DNA of 64,000 nt from Anaerolineae bacterium (GTDB taxonomy: Bacteria; Chloroflexota; Anaerolineae; Aggregatilineales; Phototrophicaceae). Below are positions 8,568 through 19,119 of this stretch, piece after piece. The DNA lies in assembly GCA_022843385.1 (NCBI GenBank), contig JALHNT010000017.1, forward strand, positions 1 to 64,000, in the 5' to 3' direction. Position 1 is the first letter of the stretch; each line of letters starts with the position of its first letter. Under the pieces are notes generated by a model, which saw only the letters and a list, made by a program, of their open reading frames with translations, was not told the DNA's origin and did not search any database. Position numbers and translations under genes: made by a program.

Positions 8568-10199
8568 ATGATGAATCATATACCAGAGCATCCGCTGGTG
8601 CTAGTCGCGGATGACGAAATCCCGACGAACAAAATTCTGAGCCGTATCTTTGAACGTGAAGGGTATCGCATCCATACGGCGCAGGACGGCATCGCAGCCC
8701 TGGAGTCTGCACGCAGACTGATCCCAGATCTGATCCTCCTCGACATTCAGATGCCGGGGATGAACGGCTTCGAGGTCCTTCAAGCTTTGCGTGACAATCC
8801 AGCAACCGCCGGCATACCTACCATCATCATCACAGCCAAAGCACGCCAGCCAAATGATATTGCCCGTGGCTTGGATCTAGGTGCAGATGATTTCATGGCT
8901 AAACCATTTGATCCAGGTGAACTCCTGGCACGTGCTCACAGCAAGATTCGTGCGCGAAAGCTGGAAGATGCCCTGCAGCGACGGACACAGGAACTGGAAG
9001 TCTTGTTGCGCGTCAGCGAGGCGCTTAACCAACACATCAGCATCAGCGAATTGTCGCATCTGATTCCTTTTCTGGTTCTCGACCTGCTGCCGGGCAATAT
9101 GGCAGCTATCTATATCACCGACGAACACGAAATGTTCATTCCGCAGCAAGTTGAATTCAAGAATATTGCCTCAAAAGGTCAGCACCTCGATCATGATACC
9201 GTAATTCAACGCTTCACCTATTACCATCGGCCGATGCTCTGGCCGTCAATCCACCCACCGCTTCTGGATGACTATGCGTATGGGATGGCAGTGCCATTAC
9301 AACATAGCGAGCATTTGCTGGGCATGCTGATGCTGGTATCAAATGAACATCCTTACGACGAGAACCATCTCCGACTTTTCGAAGGAATTGGTCGACAGTC
9401 TGCCCTGGCAATCAAAAACACACAGTTATACGAAATCCAGCTCAATTATTCGCTACATCTGGAAGAAATGGTCGAAGCCAAAACAGCAGAGTTGAAATCC
9501 ACACAGCAGATGTTGATCCGTGCCGAGAAACTGGCCTCTATCGGCCACTTGGCATCCAGCATTGCTCATGAAATCAACAATCCCCTCCAGCCCATCAAAA
9601 TCGTTCTAGAGGACATGATGGAGGATCTGCAAAACGGACTCCCAGTGGATATACGTGCTATCCAGATAACGCAGGAAAACGTGGAGCGAATCCGTCGAAT
9701 CGTCAACCAGTTGCTCGATTTTGCCGGAAAACGCAGCAACAATACGACAGAATTTCAGCTTATTGATCTTGGGAACATCATTGAGGATGTAGTGAGCTTG
9801 AATCGCAAGCTATTCGACAAGCAGAATATGCGAATTACTACTGAGCTTTATGCACCACTACGCACCTATGGGAACAAGGATCAGCTTAACCAGGTGTTGA
9901 TGAATCTCATCCTGAATGCTCAGGCGGCCATGGAGACAGGGGGTAATCTGCTCATTCGCGCCTGGGTTGATCGGAACGAAATCATCCTCGAGGTAAGCGA
10001 TACTGGCAGCGGCATTGCACCGGAGAACCTCAACAAGATATTTGACCCTTTTTTTTCAACCAAACAGAATGGAACAGGGCTGGGTCTGTTTGTCACATAT
10101 GGGATCATCCAGGGTCATCATGGAACAATCGAAGTCAAAAGTAAACCCAATGTAGGAACTACATTTACCATTCGGCTTCCTGCTCAACAAGCGATGTAA
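8568..10199 (+). CDS. Hybrid sensor: receiver, GAF and histidine kinase
   Basis: A 543-residue cytoplasmic signalling protein. Residues ~8-125 are a receiver domain with phospho-acceptor Asp59 in LILLDIQMPG and the conserved Lys in FMAKPFDPGE. A GAF-like domain (~145-295) follows, then a coiled coil and a HisKA region with phospho-acceptor His334 in SIAHEINNPLQP. The HATPase domain carries an N box (LILNAQAAM), G1 (DTGSGIAPENL) and G2 (GTGLGLFVTYGII). This order lets a receiver gate the attached kinase. No membrane segment is present, so the stimulus is intracellular or comes from another kinase. There is no partner regulator beside it. The gene is divergent from ctpA and convergent with the TPR membrane protein gene. 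Confidence 0.9.
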   Translation: MMNHIPEHPLVLVADDEIPTNKILSRIFEREGYRIHTAQDGIAALESARRLIPDLILLDIQMPGMNGFEVLQALRDNPATAGIPTIIITAKARQPNDIARGLDLGADDFMAKPFDPGELLARAHSKIRARKLEDALQRRTQELEVLLRVSEALNQHISISELSHLIPFLVLDLLPGNMAAIYITDEHEMFIPQQVEFKNIASKGQHLDHDTVIQRFTYYHRPMLWPSIHPPLLDDYAYGMAVPLQHSEHLLGMLMLVSNEHPYDENHLRLFEGIGRQSALAIKNTQLYEIQLNYSLHLEEMVEAKTAELKSTQQMLIRAEKLASIGHLASSIAHEINNPLQPIKIVLEDMMEDLQNGLPVDIRAIQITQENVERIRRIVNQLLDFAGKRSNNTTEFQLIDLGNIIEDVVSLNRKLFDKQNMRITTELYAPLRTYGNKDQLNQVLMNLILNAQAAMETGGNLLIRAWVDRNEIILEVSDTGSGIAPENLNKIFDPFFSTKQNGTGLGLFVTYGIIQGHHGTIEVKSKPNVGTTFTIRLPAQQAM

Positions 10200-10202
10200 G
10201 GT

Positions 10203-11165
10203 CTATTGTTGCTGAATCGGCACCCACTTCGCCTGGAACTGCTGAACATCCAAACTACCATCGGTAAATGACGCCACATCGGCGGTAGTGACACCAATCG
10301 ACCGGAGAATAGTGTTGTCGGCGGTACAATCCAACATGTTGACGCCCACAGCAGCGAACTGCCCCACGTAGGCAGAGCTGGCACGTGCCAAGGCATTCAT
10401 CGCTTCAGGCAACGCCGTACGAAGTGGCGCGCCAGGATTGGTGCAAATCTCAGCGAGCAGCGTACTCCCGAGGCTGGTCGAGACAACACGGACACCGTTT
10501 GCGCTTAGTTCAAATTGACTCAGTGCCGCTGTGACAGCCGCAATGCTATCTGCTGAAAGTTCTACCTCTGTTGGAATAATCGCTTGAGTAGGAGGTACAT
10601 CGGCAACATCCGAGACCACCGCTTGCTGTGTAGCGGGCACATCCCTAACCGCTGGAGCATCAGCCGCAAACGGGCGCAGGATGACAATCACCAATCCGGC
10701 TAAGACCAATGCAGCGACCAACGGGATATAGAACAGCGGTCTGCGATAGAAAGGTTCTTTTTCAGCAACCTCAACTTCGAAATCCACATCAGGGTCATAT
10801 TCATCCGCTGGTAGCGTCTTCTCACTGGAGGCTATCCCAGGAAGAACGCTAGGGGCACCGGGCACAAAAGCAGGTTCATCCAATGACTCATCTGCAAAAT
10901 CCAATCCTTTTTGCTGATTCTCCAACCGTCGCAACAAATCTTGAGCTTCGGGATAATTCTCGTCCAGCCGCAACACATTGTGAAGCGCCAGTCGTGCCGT
11001 CTCGGGATCTGCTACGGCATGGGCATAAAGCCACCACACATCTGGATTGTTTCGATCAGCTTCAAGCGCAGGCTTTAGTACCTGCCTGGCCTCTTCTAAC
11101 TGGTCGCCTTCAATAAAGTCATAGGCTTTCTGCAAAATGGCATTTGTATTAGAACTCATAACCAT
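10203..11165 (-). CDS. TPR-containing single-pass membrane protein
   Basis: A 320-residue protein with GAGG upstream of ATG 11165. Residues ~8-90 form two or three TPR-like helices (AYDFIEGDQLEEARQVLKPA; ARLALHNVLRLDENYPEAQ). A short acidic linker leads to one transmembrane helix (~148-166, FYIPLVAALVLAGLVIVIL). The C-terminal ~140 residues would be outside and contain two cysteines that could form a disulfide. Small proteins of this build are common in Chloroflexota and the function is unknown. It lies convergent with and three bases from the hybrid kinase gene. Confidence 0.75.
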   Translation of the reverse strand: MVMSSNTNAILQKAYDFIEGDQLEEARQVLKPALEADRNNPDVWWLYAHAVADPETARLALHNVLRLDENYPEAQDLLRRLENQQKGLDFADESLDEPAFVPGAPSVLPGIASSEKTLPADEYDPDVDFEVEVAEKEPFYRRPLFYIPLVAALVLAGLVIVILRPFAADAPAVRDVPATQQAVVSDVADVPPTQAIIPTEVELSADSIAAVTAALSQFELSANGVRVVSTSLGSTLLAEICTNPGAPLRTALPEAMNALARASSAYVGQFAAVGVNMLDCTADNTILRSIGVTTADVASFTDGSLDVQQFQAKWVPIQQQ

Positions 11166-11335
11166 TCTTTTGCTTCCTCAAGTTAGTGCAGCCACGTGCG
11201 CCAATCGATATTGAATCAATATGTATCGCAGTGTACCTTCAAGTAGGTGATGCCGCAAGCGCATAAGGCACAGCAAAGTTAGCTGGTTTCTTTAAGTCAA
11301 GTGTCCGAAGTAAAAAATGAGGATCTACGGAAGAT

Positions 11336-11417
11336 TGCCCCGGAGAGGACTCGAACCTCCAACCCGTGAGGGACACACACCTCAAGCGTGCGCGTATGCC
11401 AGTTCCGCCACCGGGGC
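11336..11417 (-). tRNA. tRNA-Leu (anticodon GAG)
   Basis: The minus strand folds into an 82-base class II tRNA. The acceptor stem GCCCCGG/CCGGGGC closes with discriminator A at 11336. The anticodon stem CACGC/GTGTG encloses loop TTGAGGT, giving anticodon GAG for CUC/CUU codons. A long variable arm and a GGTTCGAGTC T-arm complete the structure. CCA is not encoded (ATC follows). A near-perfect promoter lies directly upstream. Confidence 0.95.
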
Positions 11418-11428
11418 TAATGCACCTT

Positions 11429-11456
11429 ATTATAATCTTGACCGATACCGTGTCAA
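11429..11456 (-). promoter_or_regulatory. Consensus sigma-70 promoter of tRNA-Leu
   Basis: On the minus strand TTGACA (11456-11451) is followed after 16 bases by TATAAT (11434-11429). The tRNA 5' end lies 11 bases beyond the -10 hexamer. Both hexamers match the housekeeping consensus exactly. Confidence 0.88.
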
Positions 11457-11569
11457 TTCCTGATCTGTGTAGCCACACCCATAGATGTCCAGCCATAGAA
11501 TTGCTAACAAAGTTTTGTTATGCTTGCGTCTGAATAGCTTTTGCCCGCTCACCTTTCAAGGAAACAATC

Positions 11570-12586
11570 ATGCGGATCGCTGTGGACGCGATGGGAAGTG
11601 ATACCTACCCTGCCCCCGATGTCGAGGGGGCGGTACTGGCCGCACAGGAGTTAAGCGAGCAGATCATTCTGGTGGGCAACAAAGCACTCATTGAAAAAGA
11701 ACTTGCCAAGCACTCAACTGGTGGACTCAAGATCGAAATCCTCCATGCTGATGAGGTCATCACTATGGAGGATAAACCGGCTAACGTCGGAAAAACCAAG
11801 CCCAAATCTTCGATGCATGTCGGCATGAACCTGGTGAAGAACGGTGAAGCGGATGCCTTTGTGACGGCTGGAAACACCGGCGCTGCAATGACGATTGCAA
11901 CTTTGTTCACATTACACCGTATCAAGCATGTGAAACGTCCAGCGCTAAGTTCGATTATTCGCGTGACTAATGATCGCACGGTTATCCTGTTGGACATTGG
12001 AGCGAATACCGACTCCAAACCAGAATGGATGTATCAGTTCGCACTGATGGGCAGAATCTATGCTCAACGCGCGCTGGGATTGGCTAATCCACGTGTCGCA
12101 TTGCTTTCTAACGGAGAAGAAGAAACAAAGGGCAATGAGCTAATTCATCAGACGGCTGATCTGTTACAGGGGACATCGCTTAATTTTGTCGGCAACATTG
12201 AACCGAAGGACATGATTCGCGGGGAGGCCGATGTCATAGTGAGCGATGGTTTCGTCGGCAACATCACCATCAAAACACTTGAAGCAATGGGCAGCGCCCT
12301 CTTCAACCTCATTCGCCAGGAAATCAAGCAAGACGCAATTGCCACAGTCGGTGCGCTGCTGGCAAGGCGCGCCTTTCGCAAGGTCTATCGTCAGATTGAC
12401 CCCTTCGAGATTGGTGGAGCGCCTCTACTGGGCGTGAACGGTGTTGTCATAATTGGACATGGACGTTCAAATGCCAAAGCTGTCAAGAATGCCATTCGGC
12501 AGGCTCGATTGGCTGTAGCGGGACAAGTGATCCAGTCGATAGCAGAAGGCTTAAGTGCTGGGCCCATATCAGAAGGGCATGGTTAA
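11570..12586 (+). CDS. plsX: Phosphate acyltransferase PlsX
   Basis: A 338-residue protein, normal for PlsX, which converts acyl-ACP and phosphate to acyl-phosphate, the first step of the PlsX/PlsY route to phosphatidic acid. Diagnostic stretches are MRIAVDAMGSDTYPAPDVEG at the start, VSAGNTGA-type VTAGNTGAAMTIATL, LLDIGANTDSKPEW and the C-terminal GGAPLLGVNGVVIIGHGRSN. AAGGA precedes the ATG. fabF follows after 21 bases, so fatty acid and phospholipid synthesis are coupled. A matching plsY-type gene lies far away in the carotenoid operon (29248-29853). Confidence 0.96.
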   Translation: MRIAVDAMGSDTYPAPDVEGAVLAAQELSEQIILVGNKALIEKELAKHSTGGLKIEILHADEVITMEDKPANVGKTKPKSSMHVGMNLVKNGEADAFVTAGNTGAAMTIATLFTLHRIKHVKRPALSSIIRVTNDRTVILLDIGANTDSKPEWMYQFALMGRIYAQRALGLANPRVALLSNGEEETKGNELIHQTADLLQGTSLNFVGNIEPKDMIRGEADVIVSDGFVGNITIKTLEAMGSALFNLIRQEIKQDAIATVGALLARRAFRKVYRQIDPFEIGGAPLLGVNGVVIIGHGRSNAKAVKNAIRQARLAVAGQVIQSIAEGLSAGPISEGHG

Positions 12587-12607
12587 CAACTCAGGGGAGA
12601 AGAGAAG

Positions 12608-13876
12608 ATGGAGTTACTTAGAAATGGTCGTCCGCGTGTTGTCATCACTGGTCTAGGCTGCGTTTCAGCCCTTGGACCTGTTAAGTCCCTGTGGGAAGGT
12701 CTCAAAGCGGGTCGCTCGGGGATTCGACGTATCGAGACCATTCCGATTGAGCATGTGCCGATCAAGATTGGCGGCGAAGTACGTGACTTTGATCCTACCG
12801 AATACATCGAGCGTAAAGAAGCTCGGCGGATGGGACGCGCTTCACACTTTGCCGTAGCAGCCTCAAGCATGGCAATAGAAGATGCTGGACTGACGGCAGA
12901 GAAGATTGAAACGGAAGGTGAGCGTGTTGGGGTAGTCATTGGGTCGTCTTTAGGCGCACACGAGATGGCAGAACAAACCACCTTCAAGTACAGAACAACC
13001 AATTACTCCAAGCCCAATCCTCTTTCGCTCGTAAACTCACTGCCTAACATGCCTGCGCACTATGTCAGCAAGTTCTTCCGGTCTCTAGGGCCTCTCTATG
13101 CACCATCAGTGGCTTGCGCCTCCGGCACACAATCCGTTGGCGAAGCGTCTGACCTTATTCGGCATGGTCGGAGCGACATGATTATTGCCGGTGGTGTCGA
13201 ATCGGTTCTACAGGATTACGCTATCGCAGGCTTCGATGCTATGCAGGCGCTCGCCAGTGAAAAATACAATGACCAACCGGAAGCAGCCAGCCGACCATTC
13301 GATGCCGAACGCAGCGGTTTCGTATTCAGCGAAGGCTGTGGAATCGTCATCCTCGAAAGTCTGGCTCATGCCCTCAAGCGTGGGGCAAAAATCTACGCCG
13401 AAGTCCTTGGACATGGTTCATCATCCGATGCCTATCACATCGCTGCGCTTGACCCCGAGGGACGCGGAGCAACTCGTTCGATGCGTTGGGCGCTGGAAGA
13501 TGCACATGTGAATGCCCAGGACATCCAGTATGTCAACGCACATGGCTCGTCAACCAAAGCCAATGACGCAATGGAGACCCTCGCCATCAAGAATGTATTC
13601 GGGGAACACGCTTACAATCTTTCGGTCAGTTCCACCAAAAGCATGTTGGGCCATGCGCTGGCCGGTTCGGGTGCCCTGGAAATCATCGCCTGCGCCATGA
13701 GCCTGGTCGAACAGGTTATCCACCCTACTATCAACTACGAAACACCTGATCCGGACTGCGATCTGGATTATGTGCCGAATGTCGCTCGCGACGCCAAGGG
13801 GCTGAGGTATATCTTGTCCAACAGCTTCGGACTGGGCGGGCAGAATGCTTCGATAGTTCTGGCTGCAAGACCCTAA
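12608..13876 (+). CDS. fabF: 3-oxoacyl-ACP synthase II (FabF/KAS II)
   Basis: A 422-residue condensing enzyme that elongates acyl-ACP with malonyl-ACP. The triad is visible: Cys170 in SVACASGTQSVGEA, a first His in NAHGSSTKAND and a second His in GHALAGSGALE. The start RPRVVITGLGCVSALGP and the C-terminal NSFGLGGQNASIVL are typical. A purine-rich site (GGGGAGAAGAG) precedes the ATG. It is cotranscribed with plsX and followed by an intrinsic terminator. Confidence 0.96.
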   Translation: MELLRNGRPRVVITGLGCVSALGPVKSLWEGLKAGRSGIRRIETIPIEHVPIKIGGEVRDFDPTEYIERKEARRMGRASHFAVAASSMAIEDAGLTAEKIETEGERVGVVIGSSLGAHEMAEQTTFKYRTTNYSKPNPLSLVNSLPNMPAHYVSKFFRSLGPLYAPSVACASGTQSVGEASDLIRHGRSDMIIAGGVESVLQDYAIAGFDAMQALASEKYNDQPEAASRPFDAERSGFVFSEGCGIVILESLAHALKRGAKIYAEVLGHGSSSDAYHIAALDPEGRGATRSMRWALEDAHVNAQDIQYVNAHGSSTKANDAMETLAIKNVFGEHAYNLSVSSTKSMLGHALAGSGALEIIACAMSLVEQVIHPTINYETPDPDCDLDYVPNVARDAKGLRYILSNSFGLGGQNASIVLAARP

Positions 13877-13899
13877 GACCAGCCGCGATCACCAACCAG

Positions 13900-13933
13900 A
13901 AACGCGCACTGGATTTAAACAGGCGCGTTTTTT
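13900..13933 (+). terminator. Rho-independent terminator after fabF
   Basis: The arms AACGCGC (13901-13907) and GCGCGTT (13923-13929) pair perfectly around a 15-base loop, with a run of T residues directly after. It closes the plsX-fabF unit 24 bases after the fabF stop. Confidence 0.85.
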
Positions 13934-13994
13934 GTTGGATTTGTGATTATACTTGGCTTCAATCGCAAAAGGTGAGTTGAACAGATGGGTACGG

Positions 13995-15233
13995 ATGCAA
14001 GAACATCTTCAATCGATAGCTGATGTGCTTGAGAAGCGGGATCTCAAAAAAGCGGAAATCCTGATCGCACGTGCGCTCAAACAGACCATAGGAATCGATG
14101 AGAAAAACGCACTGCTCATTTATCGGGCGCGTGTTCGGTTGGCATCGAGCCGCCCTGATGAAGCCATACATGACTTAGACACCATCCAACTGACCGATCC
14201 ACGCTTATTTGGTCTATCAACAACCCAACAGCTCCTGGCCGATGCACTTTTTATGCGCTACGAAGTATCTCCGACTGGCTTCCTGGATCGGGATATTCTG
14301 AACAAAGCACGGGATATCTATCAGGCCATCCTTTTGAACTATCCAAACTATGAAGACAGCGGTTGGATCCATTATCAACTGGGTAGGATCAAGGTCAGCC
14401 ACATCCAGATTGATGCAGCCGTCGATTACTTCCAAAAAGCATTACTCCAGCCAACACGGGTTCGAACTCTGACGTCTCTGTGCTACGAGCGACTCGGATT
14501 CATCGCCTATTATGAAGAACGTGATTTACCTAAAGCGCGCGGATTGCTGAACCGGGCTATCGATACCTATCCCATAGATGGCGATACCAGTTTCTTGATT
14601 CAGATCTACTTGCTGCTCGCACGCATCCAAAAGGGAATTGGCGATTATGAATCGGCCATCAAGATCGCGGAGTCTGGTGTCAATCTGGCTTCGCAGCATG
14701 CCTCTCAGCGCCATGTTCTGGCAGAAGCGCTGCTCATGCACGGCGAAGTGCTGGCAGAGATACACGGGCAGGAACGCCGAGCCATCCTCCAACTCAAGAC
14801 CTTCATGGAAATTGCCCGCAGACCGGTCGGCATTGATGTCACCTGGTCTCGAGTCAATGAACTCCTGGGCAATCTGCACTTTCGTTTAGGTTTGTATGAG
14901 GAAGCTTTGGCCGCATTTTATGCCGCCTTACAACATAATCCTGATCATCCCTGGAACCTGCAATTGTCGTATCAGATCGGCTGCTGCCATTATCAAATGA
15001 AAGATTATCGAAAAGCGGCTGATGCATTGCAGCGGCTCGTCACCGCGGCAGCCACCGAGCATCAGACGATTGATGATTATCGCATTTTCGATCTCTTGGG
15101 AAACGCGCTCTTCGCTTTACAACAGTTTAGCGCAGCCGCTGAAGCTTATCGCCAAGCGCTGGAAATCGCCCCTCCTCACAAAGCCGCCATGACCATAAAA
15201 TCATATCATGATCTGGCAGTGGGATTGAGTTAG
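13995..15233 (+). CDS. Tetratricopeptide-repeat protein
   Basis: A 412-residue soluble protein made of helical TPR units from end to end. Clear repeats include [60 protein letters not shown] and [23 protein letters not shown] proteins act as scaffolds; no catalytic domain is present and the partner is unknown. The start is uncertain: ATG 13995 is chosen, but TTG 13974 directly behind AAGGTGAG or TTG 13953 in the same frame are possible. It lies between the fabF terminator and trmFO. Confidence 0.78.
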   Translation: MQEHLQSIADVLEKRDLKKAEILIARALKQTIGIDEKNALLIYRARVRLASSRPDEAIHDLDTIQLTDPRLFGLSTTQQLLADALFMRYEVSPTGFLDRDILNKARDIYQAILLNYPNYEDSGWIHYQLGRIKVSHIQIDAAVDYFQKALLQPTRVRTLTSLCYERLGFIAYYEERDLPKARGLLNRAIDTYPIDGDTSFLIQIYLLLARIQKGIGDYESAIKIAESGVNLASQHASQRHVLAEALLMHGEVLAEIHGQERRAILQLKTFMEIARRPVGIDVTWSRVNELLGNLHFRLGLYEEALAAFYAALQHNPDHPWNLQLSYQIGCCHYQMKDYRKAADALQRLVTAAATEHQTIDDYRIFDLLGNALFALQQFSAAAEAYRQALEIAPPHKAAMTIKSYHDLAVGLS

Positions 15234-15279
15234 TCGTCCAAAAACTTTCAGACTGCACCGGAAACGCATGAGGGGCAAT

Positions 15280-16692
15280 ATGGATCACAATGTCGTCGTA
15301 ATTGGTGGTGGGTTGGCTGGCTCAGAATCCGCCTGGCAGCTCGCAGAACGAGGAATCCGGGTTAAGCTTTATGAGATGCGCCCACACAAGACCACTGGTG
15401 CGCATACGACTAGCAAACTCGCTGAACTGGTGTGCAGTAATTCGCTCGGCTCCAAGCTGCGCGATCGCGCCACCGGGCTACTCCAGACGGAAAGCAAGCT
15501 CCTGGGTTCCAAGCTCATGCAGATCGCCGAAGACGTAGCGGTTCCGGCAGGCGGTTCGCTGGCGGTTGATCGCGAGCAGTTCGCCGAGCGCGTCACGAGT
15601 CTTCTTGAAGCCCATCCGCTAATCGAGATCATTCGCCAAGAGGTGTTGACGATCCCCGAAAACCAGCCGACTATTGTGGCAACGGGCCCTTTGACCTCGG
15701 ATCGTCTGGCACAAGACATCAAACGATTGACCGGACAGGGATACCTGTACTTCTACGATGCCGTTGCTCCAATCATCGTTGCGGAAAGCATTGATATGAA
15801 CCTCGCTTTTCGCGCCAGTCGCTATGACCGGGGTGATGAAGATGAAGGGGATTACATCAACTGTCCCATGAACCGTGACGAATACAGCGCTTTCGTTCAG
15901 GCTATCCGCAACGCTTCAACCATCGAATTGCGTGATTTCGAGCGTGAAGACCCGCACTTCTTTGAGGGATGTTTGCCAATCGAGCAGCTCGTGTCACGCG
16001 GTGAAGACACGTTGGCCTATGGTCCGATGAGGCCGATAGGCTTACGCGACCCGCGCACCGGCAAACGGCCTCACGCGGTTGTCCAACTGCGCCGTGACAA
16101 CTTGGCTGGTAGCCTGTACAACATGGTCGGCTTTCAGACCAACATCCGCTGGGGTGAACAGGAACAAATCCTGCGCCTGATCCCCGGACTCGCACAGGCA
16201 GAATTCGTCCGCATGGGTCAAATGCATCGCAACACATTCATTAACTCACCAGCCCTGTTGCACCCCACACTCCAGTTCCGCACCCGCAATGATTTGTGGT
16301 TTGCCGGTCAGATCACCGGTGTGGAAGGCTATGCCGGCAATATTGCCACTGGCCTGCTGGCGGGAATCAACCTGGCAAATTCACTGGCAGGGCGCGAACC
16401 GCTACAACTCCCCAAAACAACGATGCTCGGAGCCCAATGCCACTATATTGCCAACGCTGAGCCAAAACACTTTCAGCCGATGAAAGCGAACTTCGGGATA
16501 TTGCCTGAATTACCGGTACCGATCAACAACAAACGACAACGCTATCAGGCCTATGTACAACGTGCGCTGGATGATCTGGAGGCCGAAGTCAAACAATCTT
16601 CAGACCTCAAGTTGCGCGACCATTTTGAGCATACTTATAATCAGATGAAATGGGTCGATCAACAGGCCGAAGCGACTCTTACGGGAAAGTAG
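15280..16692 (+). CDS. trmFO: tRNA m5U54 methyltransferase TrmFO (folate/FAD-dependent)
   Basis: A 470-residue flavoprotein that makes 5-methyluridine at tRNA position 54 using methylenetetrahydrofolate. The FAD fold opens with [20 protein letters not shown]. TrmFO-specific stretches are [26 protein letters not shown] with the conserved Cys, [19 protein letters not shown] and [17 protein letters not shown]. The ATG at 15280 follows AGGGG; an ATG twelve bases upstream has no such site. Confidence 0.95.
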   Translation: MDHNVVVIGGGLAGSESAWQLAERGIRVKLYEMRPHKTTGAHTTSKLAELVCSNSLGSKLRDRATGLLQTESKLLGSKLMQIAEDVAVPAGGSLAVDREQFAERVTSLLEAHPLIEIIRQEVLTIPENQPTIVATGPLTSDRLAQDIKRLTGQGYLYFYDAVAPIIVAESIDMNLAFRASRYDRGDEDEGDYINCPMNRDEYSAFVQAIRNASTIELRDFEREDPHFFEGCLPIEQLVSRGEDTLAYGPMRPIGLRDPRTGKRPHAVVQLRRDNLAGSLYNMVGFQTNIRWGEQEQILRLIPGLAQAEFVRMGQMHRNTFINSPALLHPTLQFRTRNDLWFAGQITGVEGYAGNIATGLLAGINLANSLAGREPLQLPKTTMLGAQCHYIANAEPKHFQPMKANFGILPELPVPINNKRQRYQAYVQRALDDLEAEVKQSSDLKLRDHFEHTYNQMKWVDQQAEATLTGK

Positions 16693-16700
16693 CACTGGAA

Positions 16701-17909
16701 ATGTCTCAACTGGGTGAATGGCTCGAAAATCATCAGGCAATTCTCATCGACCGGGCTACCGATGCTCTGGCTCAGGATGAAACGCTCAAGACCCAATTTG
16801 CCGTCACGGTCGGTAACTTCTTCGGTGGCCTGGTTGATACCGTTCGATCCAACGACTCAATGCCACTTTACAGTGTCCTGGCAAACTGGGTCGAAGCCCG
16901 CAGCGTCCCCGTCATCGGTGAGCTGACCAGTCTGGTTTCGGTGTTGGCAACTCTCAAGGAAGTTCTGTGGGGCGTTATCCTGGAATATTGCGATGCCGAG
17001 GATGCCAGTCGGCTGATTGTGCAGAGTGATGCGATCTTCACCCAGTCAACTACCTACCTGTCCAGCCTTGAGAACGAAGCGCTGCTGCATGACATGAGAG
17101 TTCAATTACACGCAGCACAAACCCGTCTCAATTTGCTCGACAAGAGCAAATCCAACTTCATCGCAGTCATCTCGCACGAACTGCGAACCCCATTAACACT
17201 GGTTGAAGGCTACATTGACATGTTGGCGAGCGTATCAAGCGATATGCAGAGTCAGGTGATGATCGAGGGCATAAAAGGCGGCACCCGCCGGTTGCGCGCG
17301 ATCATCAACGACATTATTGACCTGTCATTGATTGAATTACAGATTATGGAGTTCCATTTTCAGCCAGTGTGGTTGGGGCAGGTCGTGAATGCAGCCGATC
17401 GCAATGTTAAAAAAGCCTTCTCCGAGCGAAACGTTTTGGTTCAGATTGATGGCAACAGCATTCCCAAAGAGCCGACTTATGGTGACCCGGATCGGTTGCT
17501 ACAGGCAGTCGAAAACGTCCTGATGAATGCTGTCAAGTACACCCCCGATGGTCGTGATGTTGTGATTCAGGCGCGTGAACTCCCTGGTTTCACCGATGTG
17601 AGCATCATCGACTCGGGTGTCGGAATCGCACCCGAAAATCTCCCTCATATCTTTGATCGCTTCTCCAGCTTGGGAAATGCATCGCTGCATTCTAGCGGTA
17701 GAACAAAGTTCAAAGGCGGTGGGCCTGGTCTGGGACTGCCGATTGCGCGCGGAATCATTGAAGCCCACGGAGGGAACATTTGGGCTGAAAGTGATGGTCA
17801 TGACGATGTTCAATGCCCTGGCAGCGCTTTCCACATCCTGATTCCGATGCACATATCAATGCCCGAAAGTCCTGCCTGGTCAAAACCTAACTCTACCAAC
17901 GCATCCTGA
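16701..17909 (+). CDS. Soluble histidine kinase with RsbRD-like N terminus
   Basis: A 402-residue kinase starting at ATG 16701, nine bases after trmFO. Residues ~1-135 are helical and resemble the RsbRD-type N-terminal sensor domain (LGEWLENHQAILIDRATDAL). The HisKA region carries His159 in VISHELRTPLTLVEGY. The ATPase domain shows NVLMNAVKYTP (N box), DSGVGIAPENL (G1) and GPGLGLPIARGII (G2). No transmembrane helix is seen, so it senses an internal or protein signal. No response regulator is adjacent and the target is unknown. Confidence 0.9.
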   Translation: MSQLGEWLENHQAILIDRATDALAQDETLKTQFAVTVGNFFGGLVDTVRSNDSMPLYSVLANWVEARSVPVIGELTSLVSVLATLKEVLWGVILEYCDAEDASRLIVQSDAIFTQSTTYLSSLENEALLHDMRVQLHAAQTRLNLLDKSKSNFIAVISHELRTPLTLVEGYIDMLASVSSDMQSQVMIEGIKGGTRRLRAIINDIIDLSLIELQIMEFHFQPVWLGQVVNAADRNVKKAFSERNVLVQIDGNSIPKEPTYGDPDRLLQAVENVLMNAVKYTPDGRDVVIQARELPGFTDVSIIDSGVGIAPENLPHIFDRFSSLGNASLHSSGRTKFKGGGPGLGLPIARGIIEAHGGNIWAESDGHDDVQCPGSAFHILIPMHISMPESPAWSKPNSTNAS

Positions 17910-17934
17910 ATGCTTCAGAAAGCAATACTGTGCT

Positions 17935-19113
17935 ATGCCACTTCCAGCGAAACGCCTATCTGCCCTACCAACCTATTTCTTTGCAACGCTCGGCCAACGT
18001 ATACAAGCGCTGAAAAGTCAGGGGATCGATGTTATCAGCCTTGATATAGGCAGCCCTGATCTTCCGCCACCACCAGCAGTGATTGAGACCCTGCACGAGT
18101 TTGCCCGCCGTGACGACACACACGGCTATACCGGCTATGTCGGCCTGCCGAATTATCGCGCCGCGGTTGCCCATTACTATCAACGACGATTTGGTGTTGA
18201 ACTCGATCCCAGCCGCGAAGTCTTACCTTTGCTGGGCAGTAAAGAAGGCATTGTCAATCTGGCATTGGCCTACCTGGATACAGGTGACAAAGCGCTCGTC
18301 CCAGACATCGCATATCCATCCTACGCAATGGGCACACGTCTGGCGGGTGGTGATGTGAACTGGATCCCGATGAGCCATGAAGATCGATTCCTTATCAAAG
18401 TCGATCAGATTCCAAGCGCCAGCCTTCAGTCAGCCAAACTGCTCTGGGTGAATTATCCCAACAATCCGACCGGAGCAACTGCCGAGCTCCAGGATTATCA
18501 ACACATGGTTGATTTTTGCCGGGAACACCAGCTTATCCTGGCTTCCGATAATCCTTATGTCGATGTCACTTATGATGACTTTGCAGCGCCAAGCGCCCTT
18601 CAGGCGCAGAATGCCAAAGAATGCACCATCGAGTTCATGTCACTGTCAAAAACATTCAACATGGGTGGCTGGCGGCTCGGCGCAGCCGTAGGCAATGCCG
18701 AGATACTCAAAACACTGCTTCAGGTGAAGAGCAACGTCGACAGTGGTCATTTTCGCCCAATCTATGAAGCCGGCACAATTGCGCTGAATACCACCCCATT
18801 GGAGTGGATCAAAACGCGTAACCTGGTTTATCAACGCCGGCGTGACCGCATTATGCAAACCCTTCCTCATATCGGTCTGCAAGCCGATAATCCTAAAGGG
18901 TCACTCTACATATGGGCGAAAACCGCCAACGGCGACGGTGAACGTTATGTAGACACCGCATTGAATGAAGCCCATGTCGCTTTCGCACCTGGCGGTGCGT
19001 ACGGTCCTGGTGGTCAGGCATACATCCGCATCAGCCTCGGCATCAGCGACGAACGGCTCGAACAAGCCCTGGATCGACTGACCCATTGGTATCATCAATC
19101 ATCACTTGTATAA
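17935..19113 (+). CDS. Class I/II PLP-dependent aminotransferase
   Basis: A 392-residue aminotransferase of fold type I, close in look to LL-diaminopimelate/aspartate aminotransferases. The N-terminal segment ISLDIGSPDLPPP, the substrate motif WVNYPNNPTGATA, SDNPYVDVTYDDF and the PLP lysine Lys239 in MSLSKTFNMGGWRLG are visible; the C-terminal YIRISLGISDERL holds the carboxylate-binding Arg. The substrate cannot be fixed from sequence alone; diaminopimelate or another amino acid is likely. It sits 25 bases after the kinase gene and six before hflX. Confidence 0.9.
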   Translation: MPLPAKRLSALPTYFFATLGQRIQALKSQGIDVISLDIGSPDLPPPPAVIETLHEFARRDDTHGYTGYVGLPNYRAAVAHYYQRRFGVELDPSREVLPLLGSKEGIVNLALAYLDTGDKALVPDIAYPSYAMGTRLAGGDVNWIPMSHEDRFLIKVDQIPSASLQSAKLLWVNYPNNPTGATAELQDYQHMVDFCREHQLILASDNPYVDVTYDDFAAPSALQAQNAKECTIEFMSLSKTFNMGGWRLGAAVGNAEILKTLLQVKSNVDSGHFRPIYEAGTIALNTTPLEWIKTRNLVYQRRRDRIMQTLPHIGLQADNPKGSLYIWAKTANGDGERYVDTALNEAHVAFAPGGAYGPGGQAYIRISLGISDERLEQALDRLTHWYHQSSLV

Positions 19114-19119
19114 GGTTAT